From Saprospiraceae bacterium (GTDB lineage Bacteria > Bacteroidota > Bacteroidia > Chitinophagales > Saprospiraceae): a stretch of DNA of 64,000 nucleotides. Below the pieces are notes generated by a model, which was not told where the DNA came from, did no database searches, and saw only the letters and a list, made by a program, of their open reading frames with translations. The DNA is taken from positions 1 through 64,000 of the forward strand of contig JAHDHL010000010.1 of assembly GCA_020631355.1 (NCBI GenBank). The letters run 5' to 3'. Numbering within the stretch: position 1 is the first letter of the stretch; every line of letters begins with the position of its first letter. Shown here in pieces: positions 17,550 through 24,588 of the stretch. The position numbers and the translations under genes were made by a program.

Positions 17550-18329
17550 ATGAACATACCAGAAAAATATCAAGCCTCAGCCGAAGCATTTGCAAGATTA
17601 TTGGAAATCATGGACGACCTGAGGGAAAAATGCCCTTGGGACAGGAAGCAAACCCTAGAAAGCCTCAGAAATCTCACCATAGAGGAAACCTATGAGTTGG
17701 CTGATGCAATTCTCGATAATGACTTGGAGGGTATCAAGGAGGAAATTGGAGATATCATGCTTCACATGGTATTTTATGCCAAAATCGGAGATGAGCAACA
17801 AGCTTTCAATATCGCAGACTCCCTTCATGCCGAGTGTGATAAGCTCATTAATAGGCATCCGCATATATATGGTGATGTTGAGGTTGCGGACGAGGAGGAA
17901 GTGAAGCGGAATTGGGAAAAACTGAAGCTGAAAGAGGGCAAGAAATCCGTTCTTGAAGGTGTGCCCAAATCCTTACCAGCCATGGTCAAAGCCTACAGGA
18001 TGCAACAAAAAACCGCAAAGGTGGGATTCGAATGGGAAAATAAGGAACAGGTATGGGATAAGGTTAAGGAAGAATTATCCGAATTCCAAGAAACATTAGA
18101 TGAACAAATGCCTCTTGAGAAAAGAGAGGAAGAATTCGGGGATTTACTATTCTCACTCATTAACTATTCAAGATTCATCGATGTAGATCCTGAAACAGCC
18201 TTGGAAAAGATCAATAGGAAGTTCAAATCCAGATTCGAATACATTGAGAAACATGCTCCTAAATCACTAGATGATATGACATTGGAAGAAATGGATCATC
18301 TTTGGAATGAAGCCAAGACTCATCTGTAA
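17550..18329 (+). CDS. mazG: Nucleoside triphosphate pyrophosphohydrolase MazG
   Basis: All-alpha NTP pyrophosphatase of about 259 residues that hydrolyses (d)NTPs to monophosphate and pyrophosphate, cleaning odd nucleotides and affecting (p)ppGpp. Two MazG domains are present: LREKCPWDRKQTLESLRNLTIEETYELADAI then EEIGDIMLHMVFYAKI gives the ExxE...ExxD magnesium site of domain 1, and WDKVKEELSEFQE with EEEFGDLLFSLINYSRF gives the site of domain 2. The connector HPHIYGDVEV-EVKRNWEKLK is highly typical. Start chosen by the promoter position. Stand-alone gene. Confidence 0.95.
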   Translation: MNIPEKYQASAEAFARLLEIMDDLREKCPWDRKQTLESLRNLTIEETYELADAILDNDLEGIKEEIGDIMLHMVFYAKIGDEQQAFNIADSLHAECDKLINRHPHIYGDVEVADEEEVKRNWEKLKLKEGKKSVLEGVPKSLPAMVKAYRMQQKTAKVGFEWENKEQVWDKVKEELSEFQETLDEQMPLEKREEEFGDLLFSLINYSRFIDVDPETALEKINRKFKSRFEYIEKHAPKSLDDMTLEEMDHLWNEAKTHL

Positions 18330-18688
18330 TACCTCATATTACATTAACGACAAAGAAAGACAGTGGATTAAGCGTCACTTAAAAAAGGGCATTAAAACAT
18401 AACTGACACGAAGTTAAATATTCACAAATCATTCATATTTGAATATTTTAATAGTGTTGCCACAACATGCTATCCTCAACAAAACCAACAACCATTCATT
18501 GATTTACAATTAATTATATATTAGATTGAATCTTCTTCAAAATTTTTCAACGTTACACCAAACAAAACATCCGCTTTTGCGTAACATTCAATAGGAAAAT
18601 GATAAAGTAAAATTTGTGACATAAATTTTGCTCAATAACCCAAAAAAACTAACTTTAATCATCCGAATTATCAGAATTTTCAATACCT
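18330..18688. other. AT-rich intergenic region with a hairpin
   Basis: No gene found. An interrupted stem lies at 18416-18448: AAATATTC pairs with GAATATTT and, after a 2-base bulge, AAAT with ATTT around a 7-base loop. It could be a weak mazG terminator or a binding site. The rest is A/T-rich and probably contains the promoter of the gene at 18689, but I see no clear TAnnTTTG element. Confidence 0.4.
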
Positions 18689-20212
18689 ATGAAGAATCTC
18701 ATAGAGATCTCAAAGATTGTAACTAAAAAGAAAGTTAGAAAGATTGAGATTTTCGACGATCATTCCCTGAAACACAAGAACTCCAAATTCAATGAATTCT
18801 ATGAGGCCCTAATGGCCAATAAATTCAAGAATGACAGGGATGCCTCCTCTTTCCTTTATGGCTGTAGCCCTACAGATGACAAGTACCGTCAACTGAAGTC
18901 CAGATTCAGGAAACGACTGCTGAATACCTTGTTCTTTTTGGATGTCAATCTACCGTCTACATCCAATTATGATAGGGCATATTATTCCTGTAACAAGGAT
19001 TGGACTTTGGTCAAGATTCTATTGTCCAATAATGCAAGGCATACGGCCTCATCTTTGGCAAGGCAAATCCTGACTACCGCACTGAAATTCAAGTTTGCGG
19101 ATGTCATCGTGAACTGCTCCAGGATTCTAAGAAAATACTGCTCGGAGGAGGGAGATGAAAAGGACTACGAGCTCTACGACCAATACTCGAAACAATTCCA
19201 GAATGTACTGGATGCTGAAATCCGCTCAGAGGAATTGTATCAGCGAGTCATCATGAATTACTACAAACCACCATCCAAAAACTTCAATCTGGCTGAAAAG
19301 ATAGATACCTATTGTGAGGCTTTGGTGGGACTATCGGAAGTATTCGATTCGCCGATAGTCATCTACAATATGTACCTCGTTTGGGCGTACAGATACGAAA
19401 TGCTCCACGACTATGAATCCATGTTGGAAGTCTGTAATAAGGCCGAACAATACATCGAGGAGAATCCGAGATACTACAGGGATGAAATGCTGGCGACTTT
19501 CCAAATGAAGAAGATGTCGGCCTATCTACACCTTCAGGATTATAAGAATGGTAAGACCAATGCCGAGAAATGTCTACAGTCATTCCCTAGTGGTAGTGAT
19601 ACTTGGTTTGATTTCATGGAATACTATCTATTATTGGCGCTGCATACAGAAAACTATGTCAATGCCATTGCCATTTTCTCTGAGGCAGTGAACCATAGTA
19701 AGTTCAAGAAAGTAGATAATTCCGTTAAGGAGAAATGGAAGATTTATGATGTATATATCAATTATATCATCGAAAGTCAGTCAGAATACTATCCTATACT
19801 CAAGACCCAGAAGAAAAGGACATTCAGATTGTCCAGATTCCTTAATGACCCGATCCTTTATCCAAAGGACCAGAGGATTTTTACTGTTCTGATGGTCATT
19901 GCACAGATTCTGTTCTTCTTGGAAAAGAGGAGCTTCAATGCCGTGGCGGAACGTGTCGATAGATTAAAGACCTATGCCAACAGGCAACTGAAGAAAGAGG
20001 AGCATTTCAGGGCCATCCAGTTCATCAGGTTGTTACAACAATTGGTCAAAGCCGAATTCGACATCGACCGATTGAGCAATACGGACAAGTACTACGAAAG
20101 ATTGACCGAACAGCCTTTCTTCTTCAGAGGATTGATTTCCGAGTTGGAGGTCGTACCCTATGATAAACTTTGGAATATGATTCTGCGTAAGATGACGGAT
20201 ATGAAGAACTAA
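18689..20212 (+). CDS. Large helical-repeat (TPR-like) protein, unknown function
   Basis: About 507 residues, cytosolic, highly charged and helical from end to end. Repeating pairs of amphipathic helices such as YNMYLVWAYRYEMLHDYESMLEVCNKAEQYIEEN and FMEYYLLLALHTENYVNAIAIFSEAVNH have TPR-like spacing without clean TPR consensus. The first 45 residues are basic (KIVTKKKVRKIEIFDDH) and may contact nucleic acid or a partner. I do not recognise a named family; it looks like a lineage-conserved scaffold. It has its own long upstream region and is followed after 33 bases by a membrane protein gene. Confidence 0.7.
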   Translation: MKNLIEISKIVTKKKVRKIEIFDDHSLKHKNSKFNEFYEALMANKFKNDRDASSFLYGCSPTDDKYRQLKSRFRKRLLNTLFFLDVNLPSTSNYDRAYYSCNKDWTLVKILLSNNARHTASSLARQILTTALKFKFADVIVNCSRILRKYCSEEGDEKDYELYDQYSKQFQNVLDAEIRSEELYQRVIMNYYKPPSKNFNLAEKIDTYCEALVGLSEVFDSPIVIYNMYLVWAYRYEMLHDYESMLEVCNKAEQYIEENPRYYRDEMLATFQMKKMSAYLHLQDYKNGKTNAEKCLQSFPSGSDTWFDFMEYYLLLALHTENYVNAIAIFSEAVNHSKFKKVDNSVKEKWKIYDVYINYIIESQSEYYPILKTQKKRTFRLSRFLNDPILYPKDQRIFTVLMVIAQILFFLEKRSFNAVAERVDRLKTYANRQLKKEEHFRAIQFIRLLQQLVKAEFDIDRLSNTDKYYERLTEQPFFFRGLISELEVVPYDKLWNMILRKMTDMKN

Positions 20213-20245
20213 GAGTTCTTCGGGATTTTATACCTTTGGGGTATC

Positions 20246-20629
20246 ATGAACGACAAGAAGTTCTATACCCAACTTTCCTTGGTCACCCTTGCTTCAGCCT
20301 TATTGGTTGCAGGAAGTTATTTTATTGAATCCATGGCACTTTATATGTCATTGGGTTGGGTATATCTAATCTTCTTCACCCTATTTGTTGGCCTATCCTA
20401 CATTTTGGGTAAAAAAGCCATAACCAGTACCAATAAGAACGATTATACCCGAATGGTATTAGGGCTGATTTTCTTTAAAATCTTGTTGTGTATTGCCATT
20501 ATGGTCATATATGATAGTATTTACCAGCCCCAAGGAAGTCATCATATCATTTATTTCATTGTTTTATATATTCTGTATTCTATCTTTGAGTACAAAATCC
20601 TTAGCCAGTTAAGTTACCAGAAATCATGA
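20246..20629 (+). CDS. Small four-helix membrane protein
   Basis: About 127 residues with four predicted membrane helices near 8-26, 32-52, 68-88 and 97-116, almost no soluble parts. Family unknown. Its last codons overlap the start of the biotin carrier gene (ATGA at 20626-20629), so the two are translationally coupled. Overall shape recalls AtpI-like or other small Bacteroidota membrane proteins, without a diagnostic motif. Confidence 0.65.
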   Translation: MNDKKFYTQLSLVTLASALLVAGSYFIESMALYMSLGWVYLIFFTLFVGLSYILGKKAITSTNKNDYTRMVLGLIFFKILLCIAIMVIYDSIYQPQGSHHIIYFIVLYILYSIFEYKILSQLSYQKS

Positions 20630-21111
20630 AGAAAGATATTGCCGCCAGAGTGGACGATCATTTTGAATTCGACATCAATGCTGATGCCTTGAACGGACTG
20701 GATATTGTATCCATGGGGAATGGTCATTTTCACATACTCAAGGGCCAGCGTTCCTTTAAGGCCGAAGTCATTTCCACAGATTTTGATAAGAAATCATTCC
20801 TCATCAAAGTGAATGGAACGGAACATCAGGTACAACTTGCTGACCAATACGACCAACTCATCCGGAAAATGGGGCTGAATGTATCATCCGCATCTAAGAT
20901 GAACGACCTAAAGGCCCCAATGCCCGGTTTGGTATTGGATATTCTGGTAAAGGAGGGCGATGCATTCGAAAAAGGAACTCCCCTATTGATTTTGGAAGCC
21001 ATGAAAATGGAAAATATCATTAAGGCCACAGGTGACGGCGTAGTGAAATCCATTGGTGTAAGTAAGAGTGATGCAGTGGAAAAGGGCCAGATTTTATTGG
21101 AATTGGAATAA
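20626..21111 (+). CDS. Biotin carboxyl carrier protein (biotin/lipoyl attachment domain)
   Basis: About 161 residues. The C-terminal 75 residues form a biotinyl domain: LKAPMPGLVLDILVKEGDAFEKGTPLLILEAMKMENIIKA, with the biotin-accepting Lys in EAMKMEN, about residue 127. The N-terminal 80 residues are a beta-rich adaptor seen in carrier subunits of acyl-CoA (propionyl/acetyl) carboxylases. It would ferry CO2 between biotin carboxylase and carboxyltransferase subunits. Neither partner gene is in the window, so which carboxylase it serves cannot be told. Coupled to the upstream membrane protein; convergent with aroB, 8 bases away. Confidence 0.88.
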   Translation: MKKDIAARVDDHFEFDINADALNGLDIVSMGNGHFHILKGQRSFKAEVISTDFDKKSFLIKVNGTEHQVQLADQYDQLIRKMGLNVSSASKMNDLKAPMPGLVLDILVKEGDAFEKGTPLLILEAMKMENIIKATGDGVVKSIGVSKSDAVEKGQILLELE

Positions 21112-21119
21112 TCGTGATT

Positions 21120-22214
21120 CTAATTTGCCTTGGCTACCAGACTATTGTAGTATAGCAAACTTTCCATAATCTCATTTTCATTGGCTGTCTGATTCACTTT
21201 CACACTACCGATACTCGGGATGAATGAAAAATTGTATTCTCGTCCCCTATTCTTCTTATCATTGGACATGACATTAAGCATTCGCTTGAAATCCCTACTA
21301 TCCAATTCGGTTGGATTATAGAAACCCAAAATAAGGGATTCAATCTCCTTGAGTTGACGATGTGGCAAACCAGCCTTTTTCATGGAAAGATAGGATTCGC
21401 AAATCATTCCTATGGCAATGGATTCCCCATGAAGCAACGGATATTCCTTTTCCAGATGAATACTCTCTATTCCATGCCCAATCGTATGGCCGAAATTCAA
21501 TGCTTTCCTCAAGCCATGCTCATATGGGTCAACTGTCACAATCTGGTACTTGATATCAACGGACTGATAAATGAGTTTCCGCCAATCCATACCACGCATA
21601 TCCTTGAGGCCTTGTAACATCTGCCATTCCTTTTCATCAGCAATGAGTGCATGTTTGATGATCTCAGCAAAGCCACTCCTTACTTCCCTTGATGGTAATG
21701 TACCAAGGAATTTCGGATCAATCAATACTGATTCAGGGTTATTGAACACACCCACTGCATTCTTGACACCCTGGAAATCAACCCCTAATTTACCTCCAAC
21801 AGAAGCATCCACCTGACTGAGCAAGGTAGTTGGTATTTGCAAGAAACGGATTCCACGCTTGAATGTAGATGCACAAAATCCACCCATATCACCTATCACA
21901 CCACCTCCCAGATTTATCAATAAGGCTTCCCTCCCTAGTTTGAGTTCCATCATCCCTGACCAGATTACCTGACAAGTTTCAATGGTCTTATGCCGCTCTC
22001 CCGATTGTATTTCTATGGTATTCAATGAAGTACCAATGTGGGATTCCAACAATGGCAAACAATCCCTGCGGGTATTCTCATCCACAAGGCAAACAACCTG
22101 ACTGAAATCCTCATCTTTCAGTAGTTCCTGTACCAAACTACTGATATCTCCAATTCTTATATCATATTGTCCTGTGGACAAGGTTCTAATTAAATCCATT
22201 CTTTCTGTTTTCAC
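21120..22214 (-). CDS. aroB: 3-dehydroquinate synthase
   Basis: Second enzyme of the shikimate pathway: converts DAHP to 3-dehydroquinate using NAD and a divalent metal in the cytosol. About 364 residues, normal length. Diagnostic text includes LINLGGGVIGDMGGFCASTFKRGIRFLQIPTTLLSQVDASVGGK in pieces (NAD loop and PTTLLsQvDAsvGGK substrate motif), EIIKHALIAD, and NFGHTIGHGIE with metal-binding His residues. Start is a GTG at 22214 sharing its first G with the TAG of the upstream hydrolase (TAGTG), so the pair is coupled; an ATG five codons later is the alternative. Confidence 0.96.
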   Translation of the reverse strand: MKTERMDLIRTLSTGQYDIRIGDISSLVQELLKDEDFSQVVCLVDENTRRDCLPLLESHIGTSLNTIEIQSGERHKTIETCQVIWSGMMELKLGREALLINLGGGVIGDMGGFCASTFKRGIRFLQIPTTLLSQVDASVGGKLGVDFQGVKNAVGVFNNPESVLIDPKFLGTLPSREVRSGFAEIIKHALIADEKEWQMLQGLKDMRGMDWRKLIYQSVDIKYQIVTVDPYEHGLRKALNFGHTIGHGIESIHLEKEYPLLHGESIAIGMICESYLSMKKAGLPHRQLKEIESLILGFYNPTELDSRDFKRMLNVMSNDKKNRGREYNFSFIPSIGSVKVNQTANENEIMESLLYYNSLVAKAN

Positions 22215-23038
22215 TAGGCTCCATTTCCTAGCAATTCCTCTATTCTATTAAAGAATACCTTGTTGAGTTTCTTATGGTTTGCATTTAGGAATGTCACCTC
22301 AACGTGTCCTACGTCATCCGTCAGTATCCTACCCGCCCTCGAGGGTATGATTTCATCATGGGTTCCCAGAAAAACCCTCATACTGATTTGGTGTTCGCAT
22401 AATTTTTCCTTGACTCTTTCCAATTTGGGGTCAACCTGATTCATCGACATCCAATAAATCAAAAGTCTTCTTCTTTTTTGTCTGGATGCGAAGTTAACTT
22501 CGGAAAACCTGAAATTATGATGATTAATCCATCCCCGTTTATAAAAACTTCTGGCCAAACGTACCATTTGGGCATTCACCAAGAATCTGAAAGTCATTCT
22601 CTTTAATGGGTCGGGAACCTTCTGTACCAATCGGTACAAACCCGATGCCATGATACCATCCGGACCTATCAGATATACATTCTGAATCAGATGCGGTACT
22701 TTTTCAGTCAAATATAACGCTAATCGGCCTCCATAGGAGAATCCCATCAGGGAACAAAATAACTGTTCTTCACGCTTAAGAATTTCCCTTATTATCCAGG
22801 AGAACAACTGGCCATCAATCTTCTTCCCTTTCCATCCCGACTTTCCATGCATGGGTAAATCCACAGAGTAAACGGTAAACCGGTTCGGAATTTTCCTTGC
22901 AATCGGAACAAATAAGGATGACCTTTCACCATACCCATGGAATGCCACCAACACTTCCTTACCCTTACCCATTCTCAGGCAGTTGATTAAGGATTTTTTA
23001 TACTTGAAGGAAATATGTTGAGGAGTAAATGTTCCCAT
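22214..23038 (-). CDS. Alpha/beta hydrolase
   Basis: Serine hydrolase fold of about 274 residues. LVAFHGYGERSSLF (oxyanion HG region, about 31-44), nucleophile elbow GFSYGGRLAL (Ser about 102), an Asp in FLGTHDEIIPS (about 233) and His in LNANHKKLNKVF (about 258) form a plausible triad, with a lid of about 90 residues. No signal peptide. Substrate unknown; esterase- or menaquinone-pathway-type hydrolases look similar. First gene of the pair with aroB. Confidence 0.82.
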   Translation of the reverse strand: MGTFTPQHISFKYKKSLINCLRMGKGKEVLVAFHGYGERSSLFVPIARKIPNRFTVYSVDLPMHGKSGWKGKKIDGQLFSWIIREILKREEQLFCSLMGFSYGGRLALYLTEKVPHLIQNVYLIGPDGIMASGLYRLVQKVPDPLKRMTFRFLVNAQMVRLARSFYKRGWINHHNFRFSEVNFASRQKRRRLLIYWMSMNQVDPKLERVKEKLCEHQISMRVFLGTHDEIIPSRAGRILTDDVGHVEVTFLNANHKKLNKVFFNRIEELLGNGA

Positions 23039-23140
23039 GTTTTCTATGCTGTTGCAAAGAAACGAATTTAACCTCTTGATGCGATGTCTATAATATTAAA
23101 TTCAGTTAAATTTATTCGTATCATTTGTAATGATGCCATG

Positions 23141-23237
23141 TAATCCGTTGTTATGGTACGAGGAAGACGACTATGCTGAGTCATCGGGAATACGCTTTAA
23201 TCCTAAATATAGCTTAGGATGTAGCAATGACGGATTA
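23141..23237 (+). ncRNA. Candidate structured leader or small RNA upstream of histidine kinase
   Basis: Three nested pairings can be drawn: TAATCCGT (23141-23148) with ACGGATTA (23230-23237); TGCT (23174-23177) with AGCA (23223-23226); and the hairpin ATCCTAA (23200-23206) with TTAGGAT (23214-23220), 7-base loop. It lies in the 269-base gap between divergent genes, about 70 bases before the kinase GTG. I match it to no known RNA family. It could also be a leader of the minus-strand hydrolase gene. Confidence 0.35.
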
Positions 23238-23307
23238 AATTCGGCCTACCCTTTCATTTTTATGATATCTCTGCAAACTAATATTGAATTAATCCTACAT
23301 TTATAGC

Positions 23308-24513
23308 GTGAATTTTTACAAAGACAATAGGGTTTGGCGAATTGCCTTGTTTATCATGGCCATGATTGTGGTCTTGCTTTCCGCTATATACAACAACTAT
23401 CTCATTCAGAATGTGGCCAAGGAGGAACTACAAAAGGTCAACAATTACATCAATGCATTTGAATCATTAGCCAAGAACGAGGAAAAACTCACCCAACTCT
23501 ACAAAAGATATCCCAATATAGATTTCGAGCCAGATATCTCCCTACATACCGAAATCATGATCAATAATACCATCCCAATGATAATTGTCGGTGAAACGGG
23601 CAAGGTGGATTCGGGATATAACTTCGGTACCCAAAAGGATGAGGACAAGGATTATCTGGAAGAACAACTCAAGGAAATCCAACTCTCCGGACGGCAGCCA
23701 CTGGTCATGAAAACCGTCGTAGGCAAACAATATATCTATTATAAGGAGTCTAATCTCATCAAGTTGCTGAGATATTATCCCATTGTCATGTTTGTTTTGG
23801 TTTCCATGTTCATTATCATCGGTTTTCTTGGATTCAGGTCTGAAAAGAATGCAGAACAGAATCGGGTTTGGGCAGGATTGGCCAAGGAAACAGCTCATCA
23901 GCTCGGTACACCGATATCCGGGATGGTGGCATGGCTGGAACACCTGAAAATGATGAATGGTGATGATGAGGAAACCATGGAAATCGTCAAGGAGCTAGAA
24001 AAGGATGTAGACCGGATGGAATACATTGCAGATCGCTTTTCCAAGATTGGTTCCGACCCGGAGTTAAGTCCGCATAATCTCACCAAAATCAATCATAACA
24101 TATTCCAATATATGAGTCGCAGGGCTCCGAGACGGGTTGAGTTCAAATATCCGGATCTGGATGCCAAGCCGTACATGGCCCATATCAATGCACCGCTATT
24201 CGAATGGGTACTGGAAAATTTACTTCGTAATGCCCTGGATACCATTGGCAAAAAAGGAATCATATCCGCTGAATTCGTAGATGATAAGGATTACATCTAC
24301 ATCGACATCAGTGATACAGGACAAGGAATTCCGGATTCCAAATTCAAAGCCATTTTCAAACCCGGTTTCACGACGAAGAAAAGGGGTTGGGGACTTGGTC
24401 TTTCATTGGCAAAACGTATTATAGAATCTTATCATAATGGCAAGATTTTTGTGAAAGAATCTAGTATTGGAGAGGGTACTACCTTTCGCATACAACTTCC
24501 GAAAAAACAGTAG
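23308..24513 (+). CDS. Membrane sensor histidine kinase
   Basis: About 401 residues. Membrane helices at about 10-28 and 153-173 bracket a periplasmic sensor of about 120 residues that I cannot name. There is no obvious HAMP. The H-box is the unusual AKETAHQLGTPISGMVAWLEHL with His 197, followed by a HATPase domain: NLLRNALDTIG, DISDTGQGIPDSKFKAIF, TTKKRGWGLGLSLAKRIIE. The HQLGTP form is typical of a Bacteroidota kinase group that lacks an adjacent regulator, and none is seen here. GTG start. The TonB receptor gene starts 75 bases after the stop. Confidence 0.9.
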   Translation: MNFYKDNRVWRIALFIMAMIVVLLSAIYNNYLIQNVAKEELQKVNNYINAFESLAKNEEKLTQLYKRYPNIDFEPDISLHTEIMINNTIPMIIVGETGKVDSGYNFGTQKDEDKDYLEEQLKEIQLSGRQPLVMKTVVGKQYIYYKESNLIKLLRYYPIVMFVLVSMFIIIGFLGFRSEKNAEQNRVWAGLAKETAHQLGTPISGMVAWLEHLKMMNGDDEETMEIVKELEKDVDRMEYIADRFSKIGSDPELSPHNLTKINHNIFQYMSRRAPRRVEFKYPDLDAKPYMAHINAPLFEWVLENLLRNALDTIGKKGIISAEFVDDKDYIYIDISDTGQGIPDSKFKAIFKPGFTTKKRGWGLGLSLAKRIIESYHNGKIFVKESSIGEGTTFRIQLPKKQ

Positions 24514-24588
24514 ACACTATCGCCTAAAGCTTTGGTTTCTAAGGATTACGCGGAGAATGGATTTGAGAAACGAAAATTAGAACGCCAC

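Noticed and set aside
18400-18560. Small RNA in the AT-rich region after mazG
   Set aside because: Only one weak AT-rich stem was found; nothing beyond what composition would give.
24532-24588. Earlier TTG start of the TonB receptor
   Set aside because: It would put a charged tail before a well-formed signal peptide that starts at the ATG 24589.
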